From an uncultured Cedecea sp. (lineage in GTDB: Bacteria; Pseudomonadota; Gammaproteobacteria; Enterobacterales; Enterobacteriaceae): DNA of 64,000 bases. The position numbers and the translations under genes were made by a program. The notes under the pieces were generated by a model that saw nothing but the letters and a program-made list of their open reading frames with translations, did not search any database and was not told the origin of the DNA. The stretch is from the NCBI RefSeq assembly GCF_947498825.1, contig NZ_CANMLV010000003.1, positions 62,001-126,000 on the forward strand, read 5' to 3'. Below, piece by piece: positions 20,916 to 29,823 of this stretch; position 1 is the first letter of the stretch; every line of letters starts with the position of its first letter.

Positions 20916-21452
20916 ATGCCCGGCAAGACATTTTCCCTTTCAGTGTTTTCTTGCATTTTTTCCTGTCTGATTGCGTCCTTTGCGGTTGCCGCAAACGATG
21001 CAGGCCACGGACGGGTCAACATGCAAGGAGCCATTATCGATACTGCCTGCGCCATTGCGGTAGAAAGCCGTGAGCAACTCATTGATATGGAGGTCATTCC
21101 GTTTGCGGATGTGTTACGTGACGGACACGGGCGCAGCAAGCCGTTCTCCATTGCGCTGGTCAACTGTGTGCTTGAACGTCCGGGAAAACCGGACTGGCGT
21201 CAATTTCAAGTGACCTTTGAGGGTGAGCATGACGGGGATTATTTTGGGGTATATGGCGATGCGAGGGGCGTGGCATTGCGCATCATGGATGAATATGGAA
21301 ACCACGCCCTGCCAGGGAAGGCGCTGCCGTTGCGTGATGTCGTCCCGGGCAACAAGGTGCTGAACTACACCCTCACGCTTATGCCCAATCAGCGTGACCT
21401 GAAAGCCGGGGCGTATTTTTCCGCCATTCGATTTAAGTTGGACTACTTTTAG
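20916..21452 (+). CDS. minor fimbrial subunit (MrpB/PapH-like, possible anchor)
   Basis: The 178-residue product has a signal peptide ending about FAVAA and the pilin Cys pattern (IIDTACAIAV ... LVNCVLE), then a pilin-like end (RFKLDYF). It is longer in its middle part than the shaft pilin and shares GVALRIMDEYGN and NYTLTLMPNQRDLKAGAYF with the later subunit at 25173. PapH-type subunits stop polymerisation and anchor the fibre; position second in the operon fits. Role is inferred from order and similarity. Confidence 0.85.
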   Translation: MPGKTFSLSVFSCIFSCLIASFAVAANDAGHGRVNMQGAIIDTACAIAVESREQLIDMEVIPFADVLRDGHGRSKPFSIALVNCVLERPGKPDWRQFQVTFEGEHDGDYFGVYGDARGVALRIMDEYGNHALPGKALPLRDVVPGNKVLNYTLTLMPNQRDLKAGAYFSAIRFKLDYF

Positions 21453-21558
21453 CCGGGTTTAATGCCCCTTGCGCTCGTGCCTGCTGTTTCAATACAGGAC
21501 AGATTATCACCAGATTATTCGGCCTGATAAGAATAACAATGATAAATAAGGATAAGGG

Positions 21559-24084
21559 ATGACGTTGTCACCACAAACACACATGCCGTGCCGCCACGCG
21601 TTAAGCTTTTGCATTGCGGTGGCGCTCGTACTGCCTCACGTGGCCTTCGGCGCCGACGAAATTCAATTTAACACCGACGTATTAGACGTTCATGACCGCC
21701 AGAATATTGATTTGAGCGTCTTCTCCCGCGCCGGGTATATCGTGCCGGGTACTTACGAAATGGTGATCCACGTGAACAAAGGGGAGCTGGCTGAACAATC
21801 GCTGGCGTTCTATGCCCCGGAGGATGATCCGAAGGGCAGCCAGGTGTGTTTGACCTTACCGGTTGTTGAGCAGATAGGGTTTAAACCCGGCGAGCTCAAG
21901 TCCGTATCCTGGTGGCATGACGGGGAGTGTCTGGCGGTCAGCAGCATTTCGGGCATGGAGGCGCGCGCCGATTTGGCCACAAGCAGTGTCTACCTCAGCA
22001 TTCCGCAGGCCTTCTTAGAGTACACCGCGGAAAACTGGGATCCGCCGTCGCGCTGGGATGAGGGTATCCCGGGGGTGATGTTTGATTATAACGTTAACGG
22101 GCAGGCCCGTAACCAAATTAAAAATGGGGTGCGGGGGTATAACCTCAGCGGCAACGGCACCACCGGGGTGAACCTGGGCGTGTGGCGCTTTCGTGCAGAC
22201 TGGCAGGCCAACCTGAATCACTCCAACCAAGCCAACCAGGCCATCGACAGGCAGTGGGATTTTACCCGTTTTTATGCCTACCGGGCAATTGCCGCCCTGC
22301 GTTCCAAATTAACCCTGGGGGAGGATTATCTCACCTCCGGGATGTTTGACAGCTTCCGGTTTATGGGGGCCAGCCTGGTGTCTGAGGACAGCATGTTGCC
22401 GCCGAACCTGCGGGGCTACGCCCCTGAAATTTCAGGGGTCGCGAAGACTAACGCCATCGTCAAAGTGAGCCAGCAAGGGCGCGTATTGTATGAAAGCTCG
22501 GTGGCCGCGGGGCCCTTTCGTATCCAGAATTTGAGTGATGCAGTCAGCGGTGAGTTACTGGTCCGGGTGGAAGAGCAGGATGGCAGTGTACAGGAGTTTA
22601 CGGTCAACACGGCCAGCATTCCGTATCTTACTCGCCCGGGGCAGGTGCGCTTTAAGGTGGCCGCGGGGCGCCCGTCCGACTTTAAACACCGCGTACAGGG
22701 CGGCGTCTTTGGAACGGGCGAGTTTTCATGGGGGGTGAGTAACGGGTGGTCGCTGTTTGGCGGGGCGCTGGGTAGCCAGGATTACAATGCCCTGGCGATT
22801 GGGGTGGGCCGGGACCTGCTGGCCTTCGGGGCCTTGTCCTTTGATATCACCCAGTCCTTTGCCCGGTTACCGCGCACATCCGGCACCCAGTCCGGGCGTT
22901 CGTACCGCCTGAGCTACTCGAAAACGTTTGATGAAATTGACAGCCAGGTGACTTTTGCGGGGTACCGCTTCTCCGAGCGGGATTTCATGAGCATGACAGA
23001 GTACCTGGATGCCCGGCATTACGGCACTCAGGCGGGGCACGGCAAGGAAATGTACACCGTGTCGTTTAACAAGCAGTTTCAGGAACTGGGCCTCAGCGCC
23101 TACGTCAACTACAGCCACGAAACCTACTGGGATCGGCCACAAAACGATCGCTACAGCCTGACGCTGTCGAAGTACCTCGATGTCGGCCGGTTGCGCAATA
23201 TCAGCCTGTCCCTGTCTGCGTTTCGTAATGAATATAACCGCGTGAAGGATGATGGTGCGTACGTGTCGGTGTCGATGCCGTTCGGGGCCAAATCGACAAT
23301 GAGTTACAACATGTCGACCAACAACGCAGGCACCAGCCACCAGGCCAGTTACTTTGACCGGGTGAATGCGCATACCACGTACCAGGTGAGTGCCGGGCAT
23401 GCCGGTGGCGGGGCCACGGGCAGTGCGTATGTGTCGCACGAGGCGGACGTGGCGCGCTTTAACGGCAACGTCTCCTACGTGCAAGGGCAGTACAGCGCCT
23501 TTGGCCTGTCCGCGCAAGGGGGCGTGACGGTGACGCCCGAGGGCGGCGCACTCCACCGGTCGGGTAACCTGGGGGGGACCCGTATTTTGGTGGACACCAT
23601 GGGGGTTGCGGACGTGCCGGTTCGCGGGTACGGGGAGACCTCCCCCACGAACCGGTGGGGGAAAGCGGTGGTCAGCGACGTCAACAGTTATTACCGCAGT
23701 AAAGCCAGCATTGATGTGAACGAGTTGAATGACCGCACCGAGGCCTCTAAATCGGTGGTGCAAGCCACGCTCACGGAAGGGGCGATTGGGTACCGACAGT
23801 TTGATGTGGTGTCCGGTAACAAAGGGATGGCGGTCGTTAAATTGGCCAACGGCAGCACGCCGCCGTTTGGTGCGGTAATTAAAAATGCGCGTCAGCAAGA
23901 TGTGGGGATTGTCGGGGATGCGGGGTCGGTGTACCTCAGTGGGATTCAACCGGGGGGCAGCATGACCGTGTCCTGGGGGGATAAGCAGTGCGCGCTGACC
24001 CTGCCGAGCCCGTTACCGACCGACCTGTTTACCCGGCCGCTGTTATTGACGTGCCAGATGACGGACGGCGTCGCCGCTCACTAG
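21559..24084 (+). CDS. fimbrial outer-membrane usher (PapC/MrpC family)
   Basis: This is the outer-membrane pore that assembles and secretes pilins handed over by the chaperone. It has 841 residues with a signal peptide (to about residue 31). The N-terminal domain begins with IQFNTDVLDVHDRQNIDLSVFSR; the beta-barrel has family sequences such as DWQANLNHS, LGEDYLTSGMFDSFRFMG and LPPNLRGYAPEI, then the plug-domain region AKTNAIVKVSQQGRVLYE. A C-terminal domain closes with two cysteines (KQCALTLPS ... LLTCQM). The gene is much more GC-rich than the core genome. Confidence 0.95.
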   Translation: MTLSPQTHMPCRHALSFCIAVALVLPHVAFGADEIQFNTDVLDVHDRQNIDLSVFSRAGYIVPGTYEMVIHVNKGELAEQSLAFYAPEDDPKGSQVCLTLPVVEQIGFKPGELKSVSWWHDGECLAVSSISGMEARADLATSSVYLSIPQAFLEYTAENWDPPSRWDEGIPGVMFDYNVNGQARNQIKNGVRGYNLSGNGTTGVNLGVWRFRADWQANLNHSNQANQAIDRQWDFTRFYAYRAIAALRSKLTLGEDYLTSGMFDSFRFMGASLVSEDSMLPPNLRGYAPEISGVAKTNAIVKVSQQGRVLYESSVAAGPFRIQNLSDAVSGELLVRVEEQDGSVQEFTVNTASIPYLTRPGQVRFKVAAGRPSDFKHRVQGGVFGTGEFSWGVSNGWSLFGGALGSQDYNALAIGVGRDLLAFGALSFDITQSFARLPRTSGTQSGRSYRLSYSKTFDEIDSQVTFAGYRFSERDFMSMTEYLDARHYGTQAGHGKEMYTVSFNKQFQELGLSAYVNYSHETYWDRPQNDRYSLTLSKYLDVGRLRNISLSLSAFRNEYNRVKDDGAYVSVSMPFGAKSTMSYNMSTNNAGTSHQASYFDRVNAHTTYQVSAGHAGGGATGSAYVSHEADVARFNGNVSYVQGQYSAFGLSAQGGVTVTPEGGALHRSGNLGGTRILVDTMGVADVPVRGYGETSPTNRWGKAVVSDVNSYYRSKASIDVNELNDRTEASKSVVQATLTEGAIGYRQFDVVSGNKGMAVVKLANGSTPPFGAVIKNARQQDVGIVGDAGSVYLSGIQPGGSMTVSWGDKQCALTLPSPLPTDLFTRPLLLTCQMTDGVAAH

Positions 24085-24304
24085 GGGCGTCATCGATGTC
24101 TGCATTTTCGACCGCGCCGGCCCTGGTTAATGTCCACGAGGACAGTGTTGCCTCCCCGCGAGGGTGAGCGAAATCTCAACCCCGGGATGGGGCCATTTGC
24201 AGCGGCGAAAACCGTGAGGTGTCACGCATCATGAATGATGAATCACACACACTAGCGATGCACAAACTTTGCATATTGATACCGTGAACACAGAGAGTTT
24301 AATC

Positions 24305-25111
24305 ATGAATTTGCCGAATATCTCAACACCCTTTACTCCGCGGTTGCGTGTGGCATGCTCATCTCGCCAGACCGCCCTCCTCAACGCGCTGCTGTGGAGT
24401 GGCGTGGTCATGGGGAGCGCCCTGGCAACCTCGGCAGAGGCGGCGATTGCTTTAGACCGCACCCGGGTGGTGTTTGATGGCGATCACCGCTCCGTCAGCC
24501 TGAACGTGAGTAATCAAAACAAGCAGTTGCCCTACCTGGCACAGGGGTGGATGGAAGATGAGGCGGGCCAGAAAATTCAAAGCCCGTTTACCGTGTTACC
24601 TCCCGTGCAACGCATTGAGCCGGGCAAGCCGAGTCAGGTCAAAGTTCAGGCGCTGCCGGCGGCTGATATGCTGCCGCAAGACCGCGAGTCACTGTACTAC
24701 TTTAATTTGCGCGAGATTCCGCCCAAAAGCAGTAAGCCCAACACCTTACAAATTGCCTTGCAAACCCGCATTAAGCTGTTTTACCGGCCGAAAGGGATCG
24801 CCATCGACCCGTATGCGCAGCCCCCTCAGGACAAAATGACCCTGACAAAACAGGGCGGGAACTATCTGGTGAATAACCCGACGCCGTATTACGTGACGTT
24901 TGTGGACGCCAGTCGCCAAAAAGACACAACCGGGGTCAGGGATTTTGAGCCGATGATGGTGGCCCCGAAAAGCAGTATGCCGCTGACGGTGAGTGCCGCG
25001 GCGGTGGGTGAGCACCCGGTCTTAACCTATGTGAATGATTACGGGGGGCGCCCGCAACTGCAGTTTCAGTGTGCGGGCAGCACTTGCTCGGTTGTTCCCG
25101 AAAAAAAATAA
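24305..25111 (+). CDS. periplasmic fimbrial chaperone (PapD/MrpD family)
   Basis: This chaperone caps pilin subunits by donor-strand complementation. It has 268 residues from ATG 24305, which follows AGAGAG; a TTG at 24269 in the same frame is less likely. A long signal peptide ends near AEAA. The family pattern is present: AIALDRTRVVFDGDHRSVSLNVSNQN, the subunit-binding arginine in the first strand region (DRTRV), PPVQRIEPGKPSQVKV, ESLYYFNLREIPP and RIKLFYRPKGI. Two cysteines near the C-terminus (FQCAGSTCSV) resemble those of PapD. The 220-bp gap after the usher is unusually wide. Confidence 0.94.
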   Translation: MNLPNISTPFTPRLRVACSSRQTALLNALLWSGVVMGSALATSAEAAIALDRTRVVFDGDHRSVSLNVSNQNKQLPYLAQGWMEDEAGQKIQSPFTVLPPVQRIEPGKPSQVKVQALPAADMLPQDRESLYYFNLREIPPKSSKPNTLQIALQTRIKLFYRPKGIAIDPYAQPPQDKMTLTKQGGNYLVNNPTPYYVTFVDASRQKDTTGVRDFEPMMVAPKSSMPLTVSAAAVGEHPVLTYVNDYGGRPQLQFQCAGSTCSVVPEKK

Positions 25112-25172
25112 TCCAAATCATCCGGGGGGGCACGCCGTTCCGCCGGGGTGATTGACAACAAGGAGAAGCAAC

Positions 25173-25823
25173 ATGGGCAGCCCAAAAAAACAAACCGGCC
25201 TTTCCCGCGCCCGGTGGTGGTGCGGTGTGCTGAGTGTGGTGGTGTGCAGTCTATCCGGGGCGCAGGCTGAGCCGCCCTCGCGCATCGTTGCCAGTAACTG
25301 GAACCAGGTGGATAACTGGGATGTGGAAGGGGCGCATGGCACGCTGTATGTCCATGGGGCCCTGACAGAAAGCGCGTGCCGGCTCGAAATGAGCAGCGCC
25401 CGGCAGGACATTGATTTGCATGAAATCGGCACCGGCCGGCTGCGGGCTTTTGGGGCAGCCGGTGATCCGGTCAGTTTTGAGTTACGTCTGGCGGACTGCC
25501 TTGACCCGGGGATCGGTTTACAGGATGTGCGCACGGGTGAACGGATGTACACGGCAGGGCAACCGGCGGTGCGGGTGAGCTTTCGCAGTGTGCGGGATGC
25601 GGATTCCCCGCAGTGGGTCAAAGCGCACGGGGTCTCCGGCGTGGGGTTACGCTTGCTGGATGAACAAGGACACGATGTGCGTCTGGGGGACCGGGGGCAG
25701 CCGTTGCAGCTGAGTCAGGGGGAAAACACCTTGCGTTACACCGTGACCCCCATGCGCACCGCCGCGCCGCTGAATGCCGGGGCTTTCCATGCCGTGGTGG
25801 ACTTTCACCTGAGCTATGAATAG
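25173..25823 (+). CDS. minor fimbrial subunit, PapH-like paralogue (MrpE position)
   Basis: The product has 216 residues from ATG 25173 with AAGGAG upstream; the frame is open earlier but that part is not signal-like. A signal peptide ends near GAQA. The pilin cysteines are in TESACRLEM and LADCLDPG. The C-terminal half resembles the subunit at 20916 (GVGLRLLDEQGHDVRLGD, then LRYTVTPM and LNAGAFHAVVDFHLSYE). It is one of two pairs of duplicated minor subunits in the operon. Location between chaperone and tip genes suggests an adaptor. Confidence 0.85.
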   Translation: MGSPKKQTGLSRARWWCGVLSVVVCSLSGAQAEPPSRIVASNWNQVDNWDVEGAHGTLYVHGALTESACRLEMSSARQDIDLHEIGTGRLRAFGAAGDPVSFELRLADCLDPGIGLQDVRTGERMYTAGQPAVRVSFRSVRDADSPQWVKAHGVSGVGLRLLDEQGHDVRLGDRGQPLQLSQGENTLRYTVTPMRTAAPLNAGAFHAVVDFHLSYE

Positions 25824-25833
25824 GAGGGTGAGC

Positions 25834-26397
25834 ATGAGCATCCTGCATGAACATAGTCTGACGCCGTCACGAAAATCCCCGTTTCGGTTCGCCCTGCTCG
25901 TGGGGCTGTTGAGCCTTGTTGCGCCGTCCGTTTTTGCGGAGGGCGAGAAGAATATGAGTTTTAAAGGCACGTTAATTGCGCCGCCGCCGTGCAAGGTGGA
26001 TGGCAGTCAAACCATCGAGGTGAATTTTGGTGACCGGTTAGGGGTCAATAAAATTGATGGCGTGGCCTACGCTAAGCCGCTTGAATACCGCTTGGAATGT
26101 GAAGACACCAGCCCGCACGGGTGGAAGCTGACACTCTCGCTGGCGGGAACGGCGGCCCCGTTTGATGGGGATGTTTTTCGTACCTCCAGTTTGGGGACGG
26201 ACAAGGCCAATGAGAATAACTTAGGGGTGCGGATTTACCAGGCGAATGGGACGGTGTTTAAGCCCAACAGCCAGCTTGATATCACGGACGCCCAAAATCC
26301 GCCGCAGCTGATGGCGGTGCCGGTGAAGCGGTCAGGTTCGACCCTGGTGGAAGGGGGCTTTGAAACGTTAGTCACCTTGCAAGCCGACTATCAATAG
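25834..26397 (+). CDS. minor fimbrial subunit (MrpF-like, copy 1)
   Basis: The product has 187 residues from ATG 25834, placed eight bases after AGGAGGG; an ATG at 25816 overlaps the previous gene and is less likely. A signal peptide ends near VFAEG. The mature part reads TLIAPPPCKVDGSQTIEVNF, then DGVAYAKPLEYRLECED, and ends QLMAVPVKRSGSTLVEGGFE. The gene at 26982 repeats these signatures. Short pilins of this type act as tip or adaptor subunits in MR/P-like fimbriae. Confidence 0.85.
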   Translation: MSILHEHSLTPSRKSPFRFALLVGLLSLVAPSVFAEGEKNMSFKGTLIAPPPCKVDGSQTIEVNFGDRLGVNKIDGVAYAKPLEYRLECEDTSPHGWKLTLSLAGTAAPFDGDVFRTSSLGTDKANENNLGVRIYQANGTVFKPNSQLDITDAQNPPQLMAVPVKRSGSTLVEGGFETLVTLQADYQ

Positions 26398-26412
26398 GCG
26401 AGGACGATAACG

Positions 26413-26937
26413 ATGCGTAATCAAATTAACGGATGCCTGTTGAGCGCCCTGTTGCTGGGCAGTCTCAGTGGTGCAGAGGCTGCGCCCAATGTGCGGTTGT
26501 ACGGCACGTTAGTGACGGAGCCGTGCACGGTGGTTTCAGAGACGATAGACGTGGATTTTGGGACCATTGTGGATAAGTACCTGTACCTGAATGAGGGGCA
26601 TCGGACACCGGGTCAGCGGTTTGCGATTGAACTGGCGGATTGTGACTTATCGCTGGGGAACACGGTGAAGGTGATGTTTGTGGGGAAGGAAAGTCTGGCG
26701 TTACCGGGATTGTTGACGGTGGGCGATCAAAATCGTGGGGTAGCGATAGGGATAGAGACATTGAGTGCGCAGGCGGTGAAGTTTAACGAAGCGACGGATG
26801 CGCTGGCGCTGTCCTCGCCGAATTCGCAACTGGACTTTAAGGCGTATGTGCAGGGTGAGCCGGATGCGGTAGCCAGTCAGACGATAGTGCGCGGGGCATT
26901 CAGTGAAACGGCCAGCTTTAGACTGGATTACCCGTGA
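26413..26937 (+). CDS. minor fimbrial subunit (MrpG/PapE-like)
   Basis: The 174-residue product has a signal peptide ending near AEAAP. The pilin pattern is clear: VRLYGTLVTEPCTVVSETID with the first cysteine, LADCDLSLGN with the second, and a C-terminal strand ending in FRLDYP. It follows the previous gene by 15 bp, and its stop overlaps upstream sequence of the next gene's reading frame. It lies among the tip genes, so an adaptor role is likely. Confidence 0.86.
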   Translation: MRNQINGCLLSALLLGSLSGAEAAPNVRLYGTLVTEPCTVVSETIDVDFGTIVDKYLYLNEGHRTPGQRFAIELADCDLSLGNTVKVMFVGKESLALPGLLTVGDQNRGVAIGIETLSAQAVKFNEATDALALSSPNSQLDFKAYVQGEPDAVASQTIVRGAFSETASFRLDYP

Positions 26938-26981
26938 GGCCCCATGCAGACAGACAAAAACAGGAACACGAGGAGCGCGAC

Positions 26982-27506
26982 ATGAGCAACTCCGGAAAAA
27001 AACGCGCCCGCTGGGCCTTGGTGATAGGGGTGTTGGCACTGTTACCCGTGTGGGCGGTGGACAGCAACATTGCGCGGGTGACGGTGAAGGTGAAGATAAT
27101 CACCCCACCGCCGTGCACCATTAACGATAACCAGCCGATTGAGGTGGATTTTGGTGATGTGCTGACCACCCGGGTGGACGGGGTCAATTACCGGAAACCG
27201 ATAGAGTACCGGTTGGTGTGCCCGGCTGACCAGTTGATAAAAAATACCCTGAAGCTGCAAATCCAGGGGCCAGGAATTAATTTGGGGGGGGGCACGACGG
27301 CATTGGCGGTGCCGAAGGTCGCGGACTTTGGGATCCAGTTGCAGCATGAGACGGCGGCCCTGGGGGTCAATACGTGGCTGAATTTTACTTACACTGATAT
27401 TAACGATACGCCGAATTTATACGCGGTGCCGGTGAAGCGGGCGGGCAGCACGCTGGCCCCTGGGGAGTTTACCGCATCGTCGACGATGACCGTGGAATAC
27501 CAGTAA
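26982..27506 (+). CDS. minor fimbrial subunit (MrpF-like, copy 2)
   Basis: The product has 174 residues from ATG 26982, after GAGGAG. A hydrophobic leader ends near VWAVDS. It carries the same signatures as the gene at 25834: IITPPPCTINDNQPIEVDFG, DGVNYRKPIEYRLVC and LYAVPVKRAGSTLAPGEF. The pair looks like a duplication flanking the MrpG-like gene. It directly precedes the adhesin gene, so it may be the subunit joining the adhesin to the fibre. Confidence 0.85.
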   Translation: MSNSGKKRARWALVIGVLALLPVWAVDSNIARVTVKVKIITPPPCTINDNQPIEVDFGDVLTTRVDGVNYRKPIEYRLVCPADQLIKNTLKLQIQGPGINLGGGTTALAVPKVADFGIQLQHETAALGVNTWLNFTYTDINDTPNLYAVPVKRAGSTLAPGEFTASSTMTVEYQ

Positions 27507-27546
27507 GGGCTTATTAAGGCTGAGCGCTTAGAAAAGGAAATAAACA

Positions 27547-28428
27547 ATGCTGAAGCGATTTTTTTTATTGTTATTGATAGTGATAGGCTGGGGGGGAAGT
27601 CCCGCGACTCAGGCGTCACGGTGGCCCTATTACTCTATGGAGATTATATCTTGTAAGGACGCCCCCGCATGTCGCGATGGGGTTAGTTATGGTAATGCGC
27701 AAACGCATTGGATTTCTATTTCTGATACACTTAAATCAACGGTATTGACCACGACTTTAGTATTGTCAGGGTTGCATTGTGCTAAGGGGAATGCCGTACT
27801 TGGAATACCTTATTCGGGGTGTGTTTTTATAAGAAGTTATGGGAATAATTCGCATGCCGATCCCCATGTTAGTACATTTGTTAATTCTGACGCTTGCGTA
27901 ACAACTGCACCTGATAATTTTAAACTTAAAGATCCATCTGCATGTGCAGTGATGCCAAACGGCTTTGACCAGTACAGCTTTCATGGCGGTGCTGCTGGAC
28001 CTGGAGCGGAGTGCATGGTGGCAGGTAAGGTTACACCTTATGGTAACCACATTGCGATAGAGACTCCATTTGGTCTTCTTACTGCAGATCAAGTAGCTAA
28101 TTCAAGAGGGCAGTTTTGTAGTGCAGGCATACCTCCTCCTGCAGATTGTACTATTAATGTAGTTAATGGCGGGGTTTTAGACCACGGCACACAAGCACCG
28201 AACTCAATCTCTGAGCGGAGTTTAGATTTTTCGATAGCCTGTGGGGGAAATCCAACTATTACTATTGTAGATCCTGATATTAGTTTAGATGATAATCACA
28301 TTCATGCTAACTTATCCTACAGTCATCAAGGGGGAAATAACTACTTGTTGAAATCAGTACTCACTAGCACTAATGCAACTGCGGGCAGCTATTCGGGAAG
28401 TACAGTTATTACGGTTTCACCATATTAA
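27547..28428 (+). CDS. two-domain fimbrial tip adhesin (MrpH-like)
   Basis: The 293-residue product has a signal peptide (to about residue 23). An N-terminal receptor domain of about 170 residues contains eight cysteines (36, 42, 78, 92, 117, 133, 156, 191) and histidines at 103, 107 and 146. A proline-rich linker (GIPPPADC) leads to a C-terminal pilin domain with cysteines 201 and 232. It is the last gene and about 1.6 times the length of the pilins, as for MrpH/PapG adhesins. Its GC content is plainly lower than that of the other operon genes. The receptor is unknown. Confidence 0.85.
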   Translation: MLKRFFLLLLIVIGWGGSPATQASRWPYYSMEIISCKDAPACRDGVSYGNAQTHWISISDTLKSTVLTTTLVLSGLHCAKGNAVLGIPYSGCVFIRSYGNNSHADPHVSTFVNSDACVTTAPDNFKLKDPSACAVMPNGFDQYSFHGGAAGPGAECMVAGKVTPYGNHIAIETPFGLLTADQVANSRGQFCSAGIPPPADCTINVVNGGVLDHGTQAPNSISERSLDFSIACGGNPTITIVDPDISLDDNHIHANLSYSHQGGNNYLLKSVLTSTNATAGSYSGSTVITVSPY

Positions 28429-28478
28429 TTGATCATCTTTACTGAAATAGTGCCTTACCAGAACCAATACCAGTGCGG

Positions 28479-28646
28479 GGAGGAGGAGAGCGCGGAGCAC
28501 TTCTGTACAGTCTCATCGTGACATGCAGACTGAATGGCATAGATCCGGGGCGCTATCTTCGACATGTTCTTGATGTGATAGCTGACTGGCCGGTAAGCCG
28601 GGTCAGTGAACTGTTACTCTGGCGTGTCACTCTGCCAGTGGAATAA
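28479..28646 (+). pseudogene. IS66-family transposase tnpC, C-terminal fragment
   Basis: The frame ending at TAA 28644-28646 reads GGERGALLYSLI then TCRLNGIDPGRYLRHVLDVI, ADWPVSRVSELLLWRVTLPVE. This is the conserved C-terminus of IS66 TnpC (GALLYSLIGTCKLNDVDPESYLRHVLDVIADWP). Upstream homology starts abruptly near 28479. It has the same orientation as the tnpB/tnpC remnants at 17.3-17.8 kb. Confidence 0.88.
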
Positions 28647-28663
28647 TCCTCTTACGTCAATAC

Positions 28664-28683
28664 GGTTCTTGCTGGATGCTTAC
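28664..28683 (+). repeat. IS66-type right inverted repeat
   Basis: The sequence ends in GGATGCTTAC, whose complement GTAAGCATCC has the GTAAGC start of IS66-family ends. It sits 18 bp past the tnpC stop, as expected for the right end. No matching left end was seen near 17.2 kb. Confidence 0.65.
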
Positions 28684-28790
28684 ATATGGACGGTGAAGTA
28701 TGTTTATTGTGAGGTTGCTGTTTCAGTTTCAGATAATAGGGAGTGGACAGTTATTTGGTCTCTGGCCTTTAGCTGATTAAAGCAGACAAT

Positions 28791-28817
28791 AAAAAAGCCG
28801 ATCGGGCGATCGGCTCT
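28791..28817 (-). terminator. intrinsic terminator after tsx
   Basis: GCCGATCG and CGATCGGC form a perfect stem with a T-run on the minus strand, 17 bp after the tsx stop. Confidence 0.9.
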
Positions 28818-28833
28818 TCAAGCGGGTCAACAA

Positions 28834-29694
28834 TTAGAAGTTATAACCTGCCACCAGGTAGTAACCAAATCCATTTGACTGAATTTTGTCATCCATAAAT
28901 ACCGGGCGATCGCCATTTTTCCACTGTCCGCCATTATTAAAGTAACGGGCAACGAATGAATAATGGAAGTGATTGTAGTTCAGCGCCAGAACGTGGCTGG
29001 AAGCGATTGAGTTACTCGTACGATACTGTGAATCGCCTAAGTCTGAACCAAAATCGAAGTTGGTAAAGCCGATATAAGCTAAATCACCGCCCAGAACCTG
29101 AGTCAGCGGTACGAAGTATTTAACTTTAACGCGGTAGCCATCCCACTCATTCTGATTAGCCGCGCCATAGTTCTGCCACTGGTATTTAGCATAGACGTTC
29201 AATGCCAGGCTCATTGGCAGGCCGGTATCAATATCGGTACCCAGACCCATATACCAAGTGCTTTGACGGCCATCTTTATTGCGACCCATATCGTAGATAT
29301 AGTTGTTAGCAATAAAGAACTCTTTGAACGGGCCAAAACTCAGATCTGTATTGGTCAGCTTGTCGATAGAGAAACGCGGTTCAATTTCCATAAACAGTGG
29401 GGAACCTTTGTTCCAGATACCGCGCGCATCGCTATTGCCGCCGAAAAATACCGGTGCATCGACGTAGCCATAAAAATCCAGCCAGTCTTTACGGGCAAAT
29501 GCTTCATATTCAAGGTAGGTATCGTTACGTAACTGTGGTCCGAAACGGGTGTGATAGCTGCCGACTACGTTAACACTCTGCTGCCACCAGTCTGAAAGAT
29601 ATTCAGAACGATCAACTTTGACCTCTTCGGCACTGACTGAGAAGGAGCTAGCAAGTGCAATGGCAGCGCCGGCTGCCAGGATGATTTTTTTCAT
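28834..29694 (-). CDS. tsx: nucleoside-specific outer-membrane channel Tsx
   Basis: Tsx forms a beta-barrel channel for nucleosides and deoxynucleosides and serves as receptor for phage T6 and colicin K in E. coli. It has 286 residues with a signal peptide ending SVSA (about residue 22). Family segments are seen: [48 protein letters not shown] and a C-terminal phenylalanine (AGYNF) typical of barrel proteins. It is in its E. coli position upstream of yajI, on the same strand. Confidence 0.96.
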   Translation of the reverse strand: MKKIILAAGAAIALASSFSVSAEEVKVDRSEYLSDWWQQSVNVVGSYHTRFGPQLRNDTYLEYEAFARKDWLDFYGYVDAPVFFGGNSDARGIWNKGSPLFMEIEPRFSIDKLTNTDLSFGPFKEFFIANNYIYDMGRNKDGRQSTWYMGLGTDIDTGLPMSLALNVYAKYQWQNYGAANQNEWDGYRVKVKYFVPLTQVLGGDLAYIGFTNFDFGSDLGDSQYRTSNSIASSHVLALNYNHFHYSFVARYFNNGGQWKNGDRPVFMDDKIQSNGFGYYLVAGYNF

Positions 29695-29778
29695 ATTTTC
29701 GCCACTGTTTATTTCATGTTAAGAAATTGTGAAACAACTTTCTGCGAGTTAAATCCGCAGGCTTCTCACGATGTGATT

Positions 29779-29823
29779 ATTATAGATGCCATGACTCACA
29801 AAAATATGTTCTGTTTCACATTT
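29779..29823 (-). promoter_or_regulatory. tsx promoter with probable CRP site
   Basis: On the minus strand TATAAT occupies 29784-29779. Upstream at 29823-29802 AAATGTGAAACAGAACATAT resembles the CRP half-site TGTGA with a weak second half, centred near -40, the class II position. Tsx of E. coli is under CRP and CytR control, which fits; the CytR site was not resolved. Confidence 0.5.

Noticed and set aside
22867-23949. 360-codon open frame on the minus strand inside the usher gene
   Set aside because: It is antisense to a well-supported usher, arises from the high GC and biased codon use there, and the translation has no recognisable family.
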